Below, in pieces: positions 17,716-26,572 of a stretch of DNA of 64,000 nt. Source of the DNA: Actinomadura oligospora ATCC 43269 (lineage in GTDB: Bacteria; Actinomycetota; Actinomycetes; Streptosporangiales; Streptosporangiaceae); NCBI RefSeq assembly GCF_000518265.1, contig NZ_JADG01000008.1, forward strand, positions 62,001 through 126,000, read 5' to 3'. Each line of letters begins with the position of its first letter. The stretch's first letter is position 1. The notes under the pieces are model-generated. The model did no database searches. It was not told the origin of the DNA and worked only from the letters and a program-made list of their open reading frames with translations. Made by a program: the position numbers and the translations under genes.

Positions 17716-17798
17716 GGGCGGGTGGCGGAACGGCAGACGCGCACGGTTCAGGTCCGTGTGTCCGAAAGGATGTGAGGGTTCAAATCCCTCCTCGCCCA
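17716..17798 (+). tRNA. leuT: tRNA-Leu (anticodon CAG)
   Basis: An 83-nt cloverleaf. The acceptor stem GGGCGGG pairs with CTCGCCC, with discriminator A at 17798. The anticodon stem CACGG/CCGTG encloses the loop TTCAGGT, giving anticodon CAG. A long variable arm (GTGTCCGAAAGGATGT) marks a class II tRNA, and the T-loop is GGTTCAAATCC. CCA is not encoded. A leucine tRNA directly upstream of fhaA is also found in mycobacteria, so the synteny supports the call. Confidence 0.97.
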
Positions 17799-17860
17799 CG
17801 TAGGTCCTAGGGTCAGTGTGCTCGCAAAAAGCGCGAGCTGCTGGCCCTACTTCGTTTTTC

Positions 17861-17901
17861 CCGGGGGGACGACCCCCCGGAGCCCCCCGATGTGGGGGGC
17901 T
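17861..17901 (+). terminator. Two adjacent GC hairpins after tRNA-Leu
   Basis: CCGGGGGG/CCCCCCGG (17861-17880, loop ACGA) is followed immediately by AGCCCCCC/GGGGGGCT (17881-17901). CGTTTTTC precedes the first. They probably terminate the tRNA transcript. Confidence 0.65.
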
Positions 17902-17981
17902 TCCGCCCCCCACGCCCCCCTTGTGGCTGAGCTTGGTGGTCCGGGTGGCGGGCTTGGGGCCTTGTGTTGAGGGAAACACCA

Positions 17982-18012
17982 ATGCCGACCTCCCTATCGG
18001 GGAGGTCGGCAT
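17982..18012. terminator. Bidirectional terminator between tRNA-Leu and the ABC permease
   Basis: ATGCCGACCTCCC (17982-17994) pairs perfectly with 18000-18012 around five bases. It lies 46 nt beyond the leftward permease stop. Confidence 0.85.
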
Positions 18013-18058
18013 GGCGTTCTTGCCGCGCTGCGTCGTGCTCGGCACGCTTTTGCTGCGG

Positions 18059-20467
18059 CTACTCGGTCCGCAGTGCGGTGGCGGTTCGGGTTCGTGCGGC
18101 CCAGCTGGCCGGGAGCAGTGCGCCGAGTAGGGCGATCACGATTCCGCCGGCCAGCAGGGGGATGAGCAGCCCGGCGCTGTAGACGTGGGACACGCTCGGC
18201 GGCAGGTGCCGGCCGATCGCGTTCCCCATCGGGGTCAGCGTCGCCTTCTCCACCGCGACCCCGAGCGGGACCCCGATCAGCCCGGCGATCAGGCCGGTGA
18301 GTGTCACCGAGGTCAGAACCATGGCAATGGTCTGCCTGGGTGTCATCCCGAGGGCCTTGAAGATCCCCAGATCATGAACCCGCTCCCGGGTGTCCTGCAC
18401 GACCATGCTCAGCACCCCGAGCGCGGCGACCGCGATCAACATCAGCGTGAGCGTGGCCACCAGGGCGCCCATGATGATCACCACGATGTTCTTGCCCGCG
18501 TTCGAGTTCGACAGGACCGAGGCGTTCAGCGGGGTCAGCGCGGCGGCGGCCGAGGTGGACCAGTCCGATCCGCTGACGTTCGAGGCCAGCTCGACGTTGA
18601 ACTGGTCGATGCGCGGGGTCAGACCGGCGGCGGTGAAGGAGGCCGCATCCGTCATGGCCGTGTAGTCGCCCATGTTGGTGTCGAAGTTGATGCCGACGAC
18701 CTTCAGCGACACGCGCTTGTTCTGCTGCACCACGGTGACGTTGTCACCGACGTGGATCCCCGCCGCCGAGGCCAGCTTGTCGCCGACCACGACCTCGCCG
18801 GGCGCCGAGTACCAGCGGCCGGACAGCAGCTCCAGGCCCGTCCAGGAGAAGTCACCGGTGACCGTGAACACCGTCGTCGGTTCGCCGCCGGGCGGGCCGC
18901 CGACCATGGTCGCGCCGCTCTCGCCCCAGCCGAACGCGGCCTTCGTACCCGGGGTCCCGGCGAGCGCGGCGGCCACCTTGGCGGCATCCAGGTGATGGTG
19001 GCGCGGGTCGTTGGGGCCGTAGAGACCCCAGGGCACGTCCACGTCGGCTGTGGGTATCACGATCTTCGACGCGACGCTGAAGCCTGAGGTGCTGGTGTCC
19101 AGGTACCTGTTGAACCCGGACTCCAGCCCCACCGCGAACGTGGCACTCACCACGCCGAACAGCACCGCCGCACCGACCAGTACGGCCCGGCCCGGCCGGG
19201 CGAACGGCTGGGCCAGACCCAGCGACACGGCCCGGGGCAGCGGCAGCCGCGAGGCCAGACGCTGTGCCGTCCGGCCGCCCCCGGTCTTGGGGGCGCGGCC
19301 GACCACCAGAGCCCGCACCGTCGGCATCCGGCCGGCTCGCAGTGCCGGGATCAGAGCCGTGACGCCGACGATCAGCAGGGTGCCCAGCGGCACCACGGCG
19401 CTGACCCACAACGGAATCGTGGTACTGGCCGCGCCGAGCTGCTTGGTGGCCCCGTCCAGGATCGGCACGGCCAGGAGGTTGCCGAAGACCGTGCCGAGCA
19501 CTACGCCGAACGTCGCCGGGATCATGGCCTGCGCGGTGTAGGCGCGGGCCACCTGCGAAGGGGTGAAGCCCAACGACTTCAGAATCCCGATGCGCCGGAT
19601 TCCCGAGGCCACGGCCCCGCTGACCACGATCGAGATGATCAGCACCGACATGAACAGCCCGAGGATCCCGAAGGCGATCAGGAACGGCACGTAGGCCTTG
19701 GCGTTCCCGGTCGCCTGCTGCTCCGCGGTCAGGTACGACTGTCCGCCCGCGACCGCGCCGGCCGGCGCGGCGGCGGCCACCGCCCGCTTGCCGGTGGTGA
19801 TGTCGGCGGCGGTCCCGGCCTTGGCGAACCGGTAGAGCATCTGCCTGTCGGACTTGGCGCCGGCAGCGGTGAGCCGCGCGAAACCGTCGGCGGTGGCGAA
19901 GGCGGTCGCGCTGTTGGTCACCGAGCCGCCGAAGCCGACGACCTTGAACGACGGCTTGCCCGGCAGGGAGGAGAACACCACCGAAGCGCCGAAGCAGTCG
20001 GTGGCATAGTGCTGCCACGGCAGGGCGATCTCGCCCGGGCCGGTCGGCCAGCGCCCCTGGGTCAGCACGAGTTGGTCCATCCCGGAGGTGCTACCGAGGT
20101 CGGGCCGGGTGCTCACGGTGATCGGACCGTTGTCGTGACCGGCGGAATCCTTCTTGGGGCAGTCCGTGCCGACGGTCGTGTCCAGGGCGGCGGCGATCGG
20201 GTACGGCCCGGACGCCTCGGTGACGCCGGCGGCGTGCGCGGTGGAGGCGGCCTGCGCGGCCGTGGCCTTCGAGCCGTCGAACTGGACCGCCAGGTGCGCC
20301 CCGTTCCGAGCACTGAAGGCGTGGTCGAACGGGGCCTGCACGACGGCCAGCAGGCCGAGGGAGAGTACTGAGGACGTCACCGCGGCGAACGTTGTCAGGG
20401 CCATGACGAGGGACTGGACCCGACGCCGGCCCACGCCGGAGCGTACGACCTTGCCCAAGGCGCTCAC
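18059..20467 (-). CDS. ABC transporter permease, FtsX/MacB-like, double domain
   Basis: A roughly 802-aa integral membrane protein with two FtsX-type cores. The order is: an N-terminal TM, a large extracellular domain, three TMs (LIAFGILGLFMSVLIISIV, AQAMIPATFGVVLG, VVPLGTLLIVGV), another TM (AVLVGAAVLFGVVSAT), a second extracellular domain, and three C-terminal TMs (VIIMGALVATLTLMLIAVAAL, VLTSVTLTGLIAGLIG, LLIPLLAGGIVIALLG). Each core has the conserved GILKSLGFTPSQ / GIFKALGMTPRQ loop that contacts the ATPase. Such exporters move lipoproteins, peptides or drugs, or act mechanically on the wall. It is encoded 82 nt after its ATPase. GTG 20467 (SALGKVVRSGVGRRR) gives the usual cytosolic start; longer frames upstream are unlike the family. 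Confidence 0.92.
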   Translation of the reverse strand: MSALGKVVRSGVGRRRVQSLVMALTTFAAVTSSVLSLGLLAVVQAPFDHAFSARNGAHLAVQFDGSKATAAQAASTAHAAGVTEASGPYPIAAALDTTVGTDCPKKDSAGHDNGPITVSTRPDLGSTSGMDQLVLTQGRWPTGPGEIALPWQHYATDCFGASVVFSSLPGKPSFKVVGFGGSVTNSATAFATADGFARLTAAGAKSDRQMLYRFAKAGTAADITTGKRAVAAAAPAGAVAGGQSYLTAEQQATGNAKAYVPFLIAFGILGLFMSVLIISIVVSGAVASGIRRIGILKSLGFTPSQVARAYTAQAMIPATFGVVLGTVFGNLLAVPILDGATKQLGAASTTIPLWVSAVVPLGTLLIVGVTALIPALRAGRMPTVRALVVGRAPKTGGGRTAQRLASRLPLPRAVSLGLAQPFARPGRAVLVGAAVLFGVVSATFAVGLESGFNRYLDTSTSGFSVASKIVIPTADVDVPWGLYGPNDPRHHHLDAAKVAAALAGTPGTKAAFGWGESGATMVGGPPGGEPTTVFTVTGDFSWTGLELLSGRWYSAPGEVVVGDKLASAAGIHVGDNVTVVQQNKRVSLKVVGINFDTNMGDYTAMTDAASFTAAGLTPRIDQFNVELASNVSGSDWSTSAAAALTPLNASVLSNSNAGKNIVVIIMGALVATLTLMLIAVAALGVLSMVVQDTRERVHDLGIFKALGMTPRQTIAMVLTSVTLTGLIAGLIGVPLGVAVEKATLTPMGNAIGRHLPPSVSHVYSAGLLIPLLAGGIVIALLGALLPASWAARTRTATALRTE

Positions 20468-20549
20468 CGGTTCACCGCCGACAGCGGGCGGGCCATGGCA
20501 GGGAATCCGACGTCGAGGAGGCGCCGGGGCATCAGCGGCTTGCGCGGTG

Positions 20550-21296
20550 TCATCCGACCCCTCCCGCCGGACGGGCCAGCGGCGTGCGGGCGGCCAGGCC
20601 GGCACCGCTGCCGTCGTTGATGACGTCCCGCTCGACCGCGCCGTCCACCAGCTCGATCGTGCGGCCCGCGGTGCTCGCGGCCAGCTGCACATCGTGGGTC
20701 ACCAACAAGATGGTCTGGCCCTCGCCGTTCAGGTCCAGCAGCAGCCGGCGAACGTCCTCGGCCGAGCTCGAGTCCAGCGCGCCGGTGGGCTCGTCGGCCA
20801 GCAGCAGCGCCGGCTTGTTCATCAGGGCCCTGGCCACCGCCACCCGCTGCCGTTGCCCGCCGGACAGCCGCTGCGGGTAGGCGCCGGCATGCCGGTCCAT
20901 GCCCAGCGAGCCGAGCAGCTCGACGGCCCGCCGCTTCGCTTCGCCCTTGCCCATCCCGGCCAGCTGCGCCGGAACCATGACGTTGTCCAGCACGGTCAGG
21001 TCGTCGAGCAGGTTGAAGAACTGGAAGATCATGCCGATCGAGGCCCGGCGGTACTTCGCCGAACCGGTCTCACCGAGCTGGTCGACGCGGGTGCCGTCGA
21101 CGGTGACACTGCCGCTGGTGGGCCTGTCCAGGCCGGCGATCAGATTCAGCAGCGTGGACTTCCCGCTGCCGGAATGGCCGAGGATCGCCACGCACTCACC
21201 GGCCGCCACGGACAAGGTCACACCGGCCAGCGCGGACGGGCCGTCGTCGTATTTCTTCGTTGTGTCGCGAAGATCGATCAGCGGTGCAATCGTCAT
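20550..21296 (-). CDS. ABC transporter ATP-binding protein (MacB/LolD type)
   Basis: A 248-aa ATPase. Motifs in order are Walker A GHSGSGKST, Q-loop in GMIFQFFNLL, signature LSGGQRQRVAVARAL, Walker B ALLLADEPTGALD, and H-loop LLVTHD. The QFFNLLDDLTVLDNV segment is typical of ATPases that drive FtsX-type permeases. It powers the permease encoded downstream on the same leftward transcript. It is divergent from a two-component system whose start is 143 bp away, so the kinase/regulator pair is a likely controller of this exporter, as in many actinomycete ABC/TCS pairs. ATG 21296 is chosen; a GTG two codons upstream is possible. Confidence 0.95.
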   Translation of the reverse strand: MTIAPLIDLRDTTKKYDDGPSALAGVTLSVAAGECVAILGHSGSGKSTLLNLIAGLDRPTSGSVTVDGTRVDQLGETGSAKYRRASIGMIFQFFNLLDDLTVLDNVMVPAQLAGMGKGEAKRRAVELLGSLGMDRHAGAYPQRLSGGQRQRVAVARALMNKPALLLADEPTGALDSSSAEDVRRLLLDLNGEGQTILLVTHDVQLAASTAGRTIELVDGAVERDVINDGSGAGLAARTPLARPAGGVG

Positions 21297-21426
21297 GGCC
21301 ACGAACCTACGAACAGGACGCCATCCGTCGCGTCGGCCGGCGGATGTCACCGTATCCCCAGGCCATCGGCCCGGCGGTGTACCGGCGTACATCCCCGGGG
21401 CGACGCGCGGAGCCGACGCCGCTGCA

Positions 21427-21432
21427 TACGAT
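21427..21432 (+). promoter_or_regulatory. -10 element for a leaderless histidine kinase transcript
   Basis: TACGAT lies 6 nt before the ATG at 21439 and there is no ribosome binding site. Transcription start would therefore coincide with the start codon. Confidence 0.5.
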
Positions 21433-21438
21433 CTGCGT

Positions 21439-22593
21439 ATGGAAGAGCTTCTCCAGCGGCTTTCGACATCGAAGCGCGTGACCTGGCTGATGTCACAGGT
21501 CGCGGTGCTGGCCACCACCTGCTTCTACGCGCTGATGCTCGTCTGGACGATGCCGGCCTCTCGGACCGGGCTCTTCTTCGTGCTCGCCCTTCCGGTCCTG
21601 CTCGTGCGCCGTCTGCCGGCGGCGGTCTTCGCGGCGGTCCTGGGCGAAGCGGTCCTCGGCGACATCTTCGGCGCGCGGCCCTCGATCGTGTTCGTCCTGC
21701 TCGTCGCCTTGGGCGGGTACCTCGCCGTCCGGCGGCCGAAGGCCGCCGCCGTCGGCTCCGTCGCGGCCGTCCCGGCCGCGTTCGTCAACGTCACCCACAC
21801 CCCCGGGCAGACCGTCAGCGACGCGGTCCAGTTCGCCGGGGGGCTCGCGTTGTGTTTCGCGGTCGCGTGGGTCGTCGGGGGGGTGTATCGCAAACGCTGT
21901 GAATACCTCGAAGCCCTGGACGAGCAGAGGGCGGCCCGCGCCGTCCTGACCGAGCGGCTGCGGATCGCCCGCGAACTGCACGACAGCGTCGCGCACAGCA
22001 TCGGGATCATCACGGTGCTGTCGGGAGCCGCGGCACGGGTCGTCGAGACCAAGCCCGAGCAGACGCGGCAGGCGCTGACCGGCATCGAGACCACCAGCCG
22101 GGAGACGCTGCTCGAGCTGCAGCGCATGCTCGGGGCGCTACGCCGCGCCGAGCCGGACGACGCCATGCCGCAGGCCGCTCCGCTGGCGCCGGCCGGCAGC
22201 CTGGCCGACGTCCCGCGGCTCGCCGAACGCACGGCCGACGCCGGGGTGCGGGTCCAGGTGACCTGGCGGGGCGAGCAGCGTCCACTGCCGCCGGAGATCG
22301 AACTGTCGGCGTTCCGGATCATCCAGGAGTCGGTGACGAACGTGGTGCGGCACTCCGGGGCGCGGACGTGCCGGGTCGCGGTCGGTTACGAGCCGAAAGG
22401 AGTGACGATCGAGGTGGTGGACGACGGGGACGACGGTCTCGGCGGGCAGGGCCGTCGGAGACTCTCCGCGGCCGGCGGGAGCGGCTTCGGCCTGCTCGGC
22501 ATGCGCGAGCGGGTGACGTTGCTGTCCGGCCAGTTCAGCGCCGGCCGGCGTCCGGAGGGCGGATTCCGGGTGACGGCGAGGCTCCCGGCATGA
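21439..22593 (+). CDS. NarL-type sensor histidine kinase
   Basis: A 384-aa protein. The N-terminal part (1-150) has four or five transmembrane segments and little extracellular sequence, so the signal is probably sensed in or at the membrane. A coiled coil (150-175) leads to the HisKA_3 domain with His181 in RIARELHDSVAHSIG. The ATPase domain carries an N-box (QESVTNVVRHSG) and G-boxes (VVDDGDDG, GFGLLGMRERVTLL). Its stop overlaps the regulator start in ATGA. It is divergent from the ABC exporter, which it may regulate. No ribosome binding site is seen and a -10 sits right before the ATG. Confidence 0.95.
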   Translation: MEELLQRLSTSKRVTWLMSQVAVLATTCFYALMLVWTMPASRTGLFFVLALPVLLVRRLPAAVFAAVLGEAVLGDIFGARPSIVFVLLVALGGYLAVRRPKAAAVGSVAAVPAAFVNVTHTPGQTVSDAVQFAGGLALCFAVAWVVGGVYRKRCEYLEALDEQRAARAVLTERLRIARELHDSVAHSIGIITVLSGAAARVVETKPEQTRQALTGIETTSRETLLELQRMLGALRRAEPDDAMPQAAPLAPAGSLADVPRLAERTADAGVRVQVTWRGEQRPLPPEIELSAFRIIQESVTNVVRHSGARTCRVAVGYEPKGVTIEVVDDGDDGLGGQGRRRLSAAGGSGFGLLGMRERVTLLSGQFSAGRRPEGGFRVTARLPA

Positions 22594-23282
22594 GCGTGCG
22601 GGTGCTGCTGGTCGATGACCAGCCGCTGCTGCTGGTCGGGCTCGGGATCCTGATCGGCGACACCGACGACCTTGAGGTGGTCGGGGAGGCCGGCGACGGC
22701 CACGAGGCGGTGCGCCTGGTGCGTGAGCTGCGTCCGGACGTCGTGGTGATGGACATCCGGATGCCGGGCATGGACGGGATCGAGGCGACCCGGCAGGCGA
22801 CCGCCGAGCCGGACCCGCCCAAGGTGCTGGTCCTGACGACCTTCGACGACGACGAGTACGTCTACGGCGCGCTGCGCGCCGGGGCCAGCGGATTCCTTCT
22901 CAAGAGCATGGCCCTGGACGCGATCCTGGACGCGATCCGCGTGGTGGCGGCCGGCGACGCGCTGATCGCACCGAGCGTGACCCGGCGGCTGATCGCGGAC
23001 TTCGCCGGAACGTCCGCCCCCGCGGCGGGCTCGGCCCCCGAACCGGACGCCGGGCCCGCCGCGGACCCGAGTCCCATCGCGGAGATCACCGACCGGGAGC
23101 GCGAGGTGCTGGCACTGGTCGGACAGGGACTGTCGAACACCGAGATAGCCGAGCGGCTGGTGATCAGCGCAGCGACGGCGAAGACCCATGTCGCGCGCCT
23201 GTTCGCCAAGCTCGAGGCCCGGGACCGCGTCCACCTGGCGATCATCGCCTTCGAGGCCGGACTCGCACCGCGTAGACGGTAG
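22590..23282 (+). CDS. NarL/FixJ-type response regulator
   Basis: A 230-aa DNA-binding regulator. The receiver domain at 1-120 has acidic pocket DD at 9-10, phospho-acceptor Asp55 in VVVMDIRMPGMDG and Lys in FLLKS. A linker of about 25 residues rich in Pro/Ala is unusually long. The LuxR-type HTH follows at about 165-225 (LTDRERE-like start ITDREREVLALVGQGLSNTEIAERL, read in two pieces). It is coupled to the kinase by a 4-bp overlap. The stop lies 26 nt from the convergent multicopper oxidase with no clear terminator between them. Confidence 0.95.
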   Translation: MSVRVLLVDDQPLLLVGLGILIGDTDDLEVVGEAGDGHEAVRLVRELRPDVVVMDIRMPGMDGIEATRQATAEPDPPKVLVLTTFDDDEYVYGALRAGASGFLLKSMALDAILDAIRVVAAGDALIAPSVTRRLIADFAGTSAPAAGSAPEPDAGPAADPSPIAEITDREREVLALVGQGLSNTEIAERLVISAATAKTHVARLFAKLEARDRVHLAIIAFEAGLAPRRR

Positions 23283-23308
23283 GGCGGAGAAGAACGTCGC
23301 GGGACGGC

Positions 23309-24910
23309 TCAGATGACTTCGAGGTTGGCCATCATGCCCATGTCCTCGTGTTCGGCGTTGTGGCAGTGGAAGAGGTAGCGGCCCCGGTAGCCGTCGAAGC
23401 GGGTGATGATCTCGGCGGTCTCGCCGGGGCTCAGGGAGATCGTGTCCTTCAGGCCCGCGTCCTGGGGGCGGGGGGTTCGGCCGCCTCGGGTCAGGATCTT
23501 GAAGCCGACCAGGTGGAGGTGGACGGGGTGGTGGACGTCCGCGACCAGTCGCCAGATCTCGGTGGCGCCCAGGCGGACGGTGACGTCGGTGCGGGACGGC
23601 TCGAAGGGCTTGCCGCCGATGAGCCAGCCGTGGCCGCCGTTCATGCGTCCGGCGCGGAAGGAGAAGTCGCGGACGCGGGTGGCTTCGGCGCGGCGCCAGG
23701 TCGGGAGGTCGGTGGAAAGAGTCCTGGGGACGCGGCTGTCGTCCTTGGCCTGGCGGGCCACTTGGAAGGCCATGACCTCGCGGGTGCGGCCTTTGCCCAG
23801 GCGGTTCCGCAGCCTCACGCGGGTGCCGACCTTGATGGTCCCGAAGTCGATGACGACGTCGTAGCGCTCGGCGGGGGCCATGGGGAGGGTCCGGTGGGTG
23901 ACGGGGGTTGCGAGCAGGCCCTGGTCCGCGCCGATCTGGGTGAGGGGCAGTCGGCGTCCGTCGTCGGTGACCGCCTCCAGCTCGAAGTGGCGGGCGTTGG
24001 AGGCGTTGAGGATGCGGAGGCGATGGCGGGCCGCGTCGACTTCGTGGACGGGCCAGGGCGCGCCGTTGACGAGGATGACGTCGCCCAGGACTCCGGCCAG
24101 GTACTCCTCCTGGACGCCTGGCTTGTCGCGGAGGGTTTTGTCCACGGAGGGATAGTGGAGACTGCCGTCGGCGTTGAACGCTCGGTCGGTGATCGCGAGG
24201 GGGAGTTCGCGGGGGCCCGTGGGGAGGCCCAGGGCCTCCTCGGCGTCGTCGCGGATGATGTGCAGACCGGCGAGGCCGCGCCAGATCGCCGGGGCCGTGA
24301 AGTCCATGCGGTGGTCGTGGTACCAGAGCATCGTCGGGCGCTGGTCCGTGGGGAACGTGTAGTCGCGGGTGAGTCGTGATTCGACCGCTCGTGGGTCCTT
24401 CATGGGGTTGGCGGTGCTCATGTGCATGCCGCTCATGCCGTGCTGGCCTGCTTGCCAGTTTTCTGGGAGGACCAGGTCGGTGGGGTAGCCGTCCGACGTC
24501 GCGGGGGTTCGTCCGCCGTGGAGGTGGACGACCGTCGGGACGGGCAGTTCGTTGCGGTGCCGGACGGTGACGGGCCTGCCCCGGCGGGCCTCGATCGTCG
24601 GGCCGGGGAAGGTGCCGTCGTAGGTCCAGAGGCCGGTGCGGACGCCGGGGAGCAGTTCGGCCGTCGTCTCGCGCTGGGTGATCTCGTAGCGGTCGACGCC
24701 GCCCGAGGTGCTGACGGGCTTCAGGACCTTCGGGAGTGGGAGCGGCACCTGGTACGGGGGCGGCAGCGGGACCTTGCTGGTCAGTTCGTCGCCGGTTCGT
24801 GGGGGACGGCGGGCCAGGGCGCCCGCCGTCGTCACGCCGGTGAAGGTCACCAGGCCGAGGGCTCCGCCGATGCCCAGGACGTGGCGTCGCGTGACGCTGT
24901 GGTCAGGCAT
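23309..24910 (-). CDS. Multicopper oxidase, Tat-exported
   Basis: A 533-aa secreted oxidase. The N-terminus has a twin-arginine signal (TRRHVLGIGGALGLV). Three cupredoxin domains carry all four copper-ligand blocks: HLHG, WYHDH, HPVHLHLVGF and HCHNAEHEDMGM, the last holding the type 1 Cys and axial Met. Such CotA/bilirubin-oxidase-like enzymes oxidise phenols or metal ions with four-electron reduction of O2 to water. Homologues are phenoxazinone synthase and spore laccase; the substrate here is open. The ATG overlaps the stop of a small membrane protein gene by 8 nt, indicating coupling. LysR is divergent from this pair. Confidence 0.95.
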   Translation of the reverse strand: MPDHSVTRRHVLGIGGALGLVTFTGVTTAGALARRPPRTGDELTSKVPLPPPYQVPLPLPKVLKPVSTSGGVDRYEITQRETTAELLPGVRTGLWTYDGTFPGPTIEARRGRPVTVRHRNELPVPTVVHLHGGRTPATSDGYPTDLVLPENWQAGQHGMSGMHMSTANPMKDPRAVESRLTRDYTFPTDQRPTMLWYHDHRMDFTAPAIWRGLAGLHIIRDDAEEALGLPTGPRELPLAITDRAFNADGSLHYPSVDKTLRDKPGVQEEYLAGVLGDVILVNGAPWPVHEVDAARHRLRILNASNARHFELEAVTDDGRRLPLTQIGADQGLLATPVTHRTLPMAPAERYDVVIDFGTIKVGTRVRLRNRLGKGRTREVMAFQVARQAKDDSRVPRTLSTDLPTWRRAEATRVRDFSFRAGRMNGGHGWLIGGKPFEPSRTDVTVRLGATEIWRLVADVHHPVHLHLVGFKILTRGGRTPRPQDAGLKDTISLSPGETAEIITRFDGYRGRYLFHCHNAEHEDMGMMANLEVI

Positions 24911-25313
24911 GCGTGGGCTCCTCGCGGGTCAGGGGGCGACGCCAGACGTCGATGAACTGGACGACCAGGGCGGCGATGGTGGCGACTCCCAGGGGGAGGT
25001 GGAGCCAGAGCGCGCCCGCCATCCCGGCGAAGTACTGGACGGTCTCGGCCAGCACCAGGGCGAGGGTGGCGATGAAGGGCCACGCGCGGCGCAGGCGCGT
25101 CCAGATGACGATCGTGACGATCAGCTGGACGTAGCCGAGGGAGGTGGTGAGGTTGGCGCCCGCCTCGTGCAGGCCCAGGCCGTCGTAGTCGCCGCTCAGG
25201 AGGACGCCCGCGAAGACCGGCTGACCGAAGATCGCCACCAGGTGGGTGCTGACCACGGCTCTGAGGACCCACCAGGAGGGCCTTGTCGTGGTGTCGGGCG
25301 TTGTCGTGGCCAA
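24903..25313 (-). CDS. Four-TM membrane protein coupled to the multicopper oxidase
   Basis: A 136-aa protein with four transmembrane segments (about 15-40, 55-75, 80-100 and 103-125) and a short charged C-terminus. I recognise no named family. It may be a small redox-associated or quinone-interacting protein, but that is a guess from the neighbour. The start is TTG at 25313, chosen because a strong AAGGAGG lies 9-10 nt upstream. Its last codons overlap the start of the oxidase gene, so the two are translated together. Confidence 0.8.
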   Translation of the reverse strand: MATTTPDTTTRPSWWVLRAVVSTHLVAIFGQPVFAGVLLSGDYDGLGLHEAGANLTTSLGYVQLIVTIVIWTRLRRAWPFIATLALVLAETVQYFAGMAGALWLHLPLGVATIAALVVQFIDVWRRPLTREEPTHA

Positions 25314-25392
25314 GGCGCGCCCCCTCCTTGTGTTTGGTCTCGGGTGATGGACGTCCTCGAAGATATGACTGTGGTGTACTGCTGTCTAAGAT

Positions 25393-25400
25393 CAATATTG
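25393..25400. promoter_or_regulatory. AT-rich divergent promoter region with CAATATTG palindrome
   Basis: The 136 bp between the oxidase operon and the LysR gene contain a notably AT-rich patch (25365-25425). Its centre is the 8-bp palindrome CAATATTG, inside a TNA-type context (TAAGATCAATATTGCTA). This is a plausible LysR binding site controlling both directions. Confidence 0.45.
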
Positions 25401-25449
25401 CTATGAGGTTATGTTCGTAGGTGTATGACGCCTTCCGGAGGAGGTGGAC

Positions 25450-26328
25450 GTGGATCTGAACGCGTTGCGACAGTTCCTGGTGGTGGCGCGCCTGGAGCAT
25501 CTGAGCCGGGCGGCCGAGGAGCTCCGGGTCGCCCAGCCGTCGTTGAGTAGGACCATCGCGCGGCTGGAGGGCGAACTCGGGACGCCGCTGTTCGACCGGG
25601 CCGGGCGGCTTCGGCTGAACGACGCCGGGAAGCTCTTCCGCGGGTACGTCGAACGGTCGCTCGGGGAGCTCGAGGCGGGACGGCGGGCCGTCGCCGAGGC
25701 GGGCGACGGGGGGTTCGGCAGCGTGCGGCTGGGGTCGGAGACCTTCCTGACGTTCACGGGGCCGCTCGCCGCGTTCAAGCGGGCCCATCCGGACGTCGAG
25801 GTCGAGCTCCACCAGATGCCCGCGGCGGAGATGGCCCGCGGCCTGCTGGCGCAGGACCTCGATCTGTGCGTCGCCTCGCAGCCGATCCCCGGTGACGGGC
25901 TGGAGTCCGTCCGGCTGCTGGAGGAGAAGGTGTGGCTGGTGACGCCGCTGGACCATCCGCTGGCGGGGCGTACGTCGGTGACCGTGGACGAGCTGGCGGA
26001 CGAGCCGTTCATCTCGGCGCACAAGGGGCACTGGCAGCGGCGGCTTCTCGACCGGCTGTTCGCGACGCGGGACCTCACGCCCCGGATCGTCTGCGAGGGG
26101 GACGAGGTGGGCGCCATCGCGGAGCTGATCAGGGCCGGGCTGGGGATCGCCCTCGTGCCCGCGTTCGCCCGGCGGTTCGCCCCGATCGACGGGCCGGTCG
26201 CCTGGATCACGGTGGACAGTCCCGAATGCCGCCGGACGCTGACCCTGTACTGGGCCGCCGGGCATCATCCGTCCACCGCGGCGCGGCTGATGCGCGCGGC
26301 CATCAGTGACTGGAACTGGGCCGGATGA
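25450..26328 (+). CDS. LysR family transcriptional regulator
   Basis: A 292-aa regulator. The winged HTH at 1-60 (LNALRQFLVVARLEHLSRAA, AQPSLSRTIARLE, LGTPLFDR) is followed by a LysR substrate-binding domain at about 88-285. It is divergent from the TTG-started membrane protein and multicopper oxidase and most likely controls them. GTG 25450 is preferred because GGAGGAGG lies 5 nt upstream and LysR proteins usually begin Met-Asp/Glu-Leu; a GTG two codons earlier is in frame. Confidence 0.93.
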   Translation: MDLNALRQFLVVARLEHLSRAAEELRVAQPSLSRTIARLEGELGTPLFDRAGRLRLNDAGKLFRGYVERSLGELEAGRRAVAEAGDGGFGSVRLGSETFLTFTGPLAAFKRAHPDVEVELHQMPAAEMARGLLAQDLDLCVASQPIPGDGLESVRLLEEKVWLVTPLDHPLAGRTSVTVDELADEPFISAHKGHWQRRLLDRLFATRDLTPRIVCEGDEVGAIAELIRAGLGIALVPAFARRFAPIDGPVAWITVDSPECRRTLTLYWAAGHHPSTAARLMRAAISDWNWAG

Positions 26329-26337
26329 CCGGTCCGT

Positions 26338-26550
26338 TCAGCCGGCGGTGACCAGGCCCGACTCGTAGGCGGCGATCACCAGCTGGGCGCGGTCGCGGGC
26401 CTGGAGCTTGGTGAGCAGGCGTCCGATGTAGGTCTTCACGGTGGCCAGGCTCAGGTGCAGGTGCTGGGCGATCTCGGTGTTGGACAGTCCTCGCGCGACC
26501 AGGGTGAGGACCTGGCGTTCGTCGCTGGGGTGAGCGGCGGCCTCGCGTGT
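26338..26550 (-). pseudogene. Truncated NarL-type response regulator (HTH domain only)
   Basis: The last 61 codons give a clean LuxR/NarL HTH domain (LVARGLSNTEIAQHL, LATVKTYIGRLLTKL, RAQLVIAAYESGLV), ending TAG-equivalent GLVTAG and a stop. The usual receiver domain and linker are missing: upstream of DERQVLTLV the frame turns into unrelated sequence that also holds the start region of the plus-strand DUF427 gene. No histidine kinase is adjacent. It is a 5'-deleted gene; a free HTH peptide could still be made from an internal start, but nothing suggests one. Confidence 0.75.
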
Positions 26551-26572
26551 TTGACTGGGAGGAAAGGGGGCG

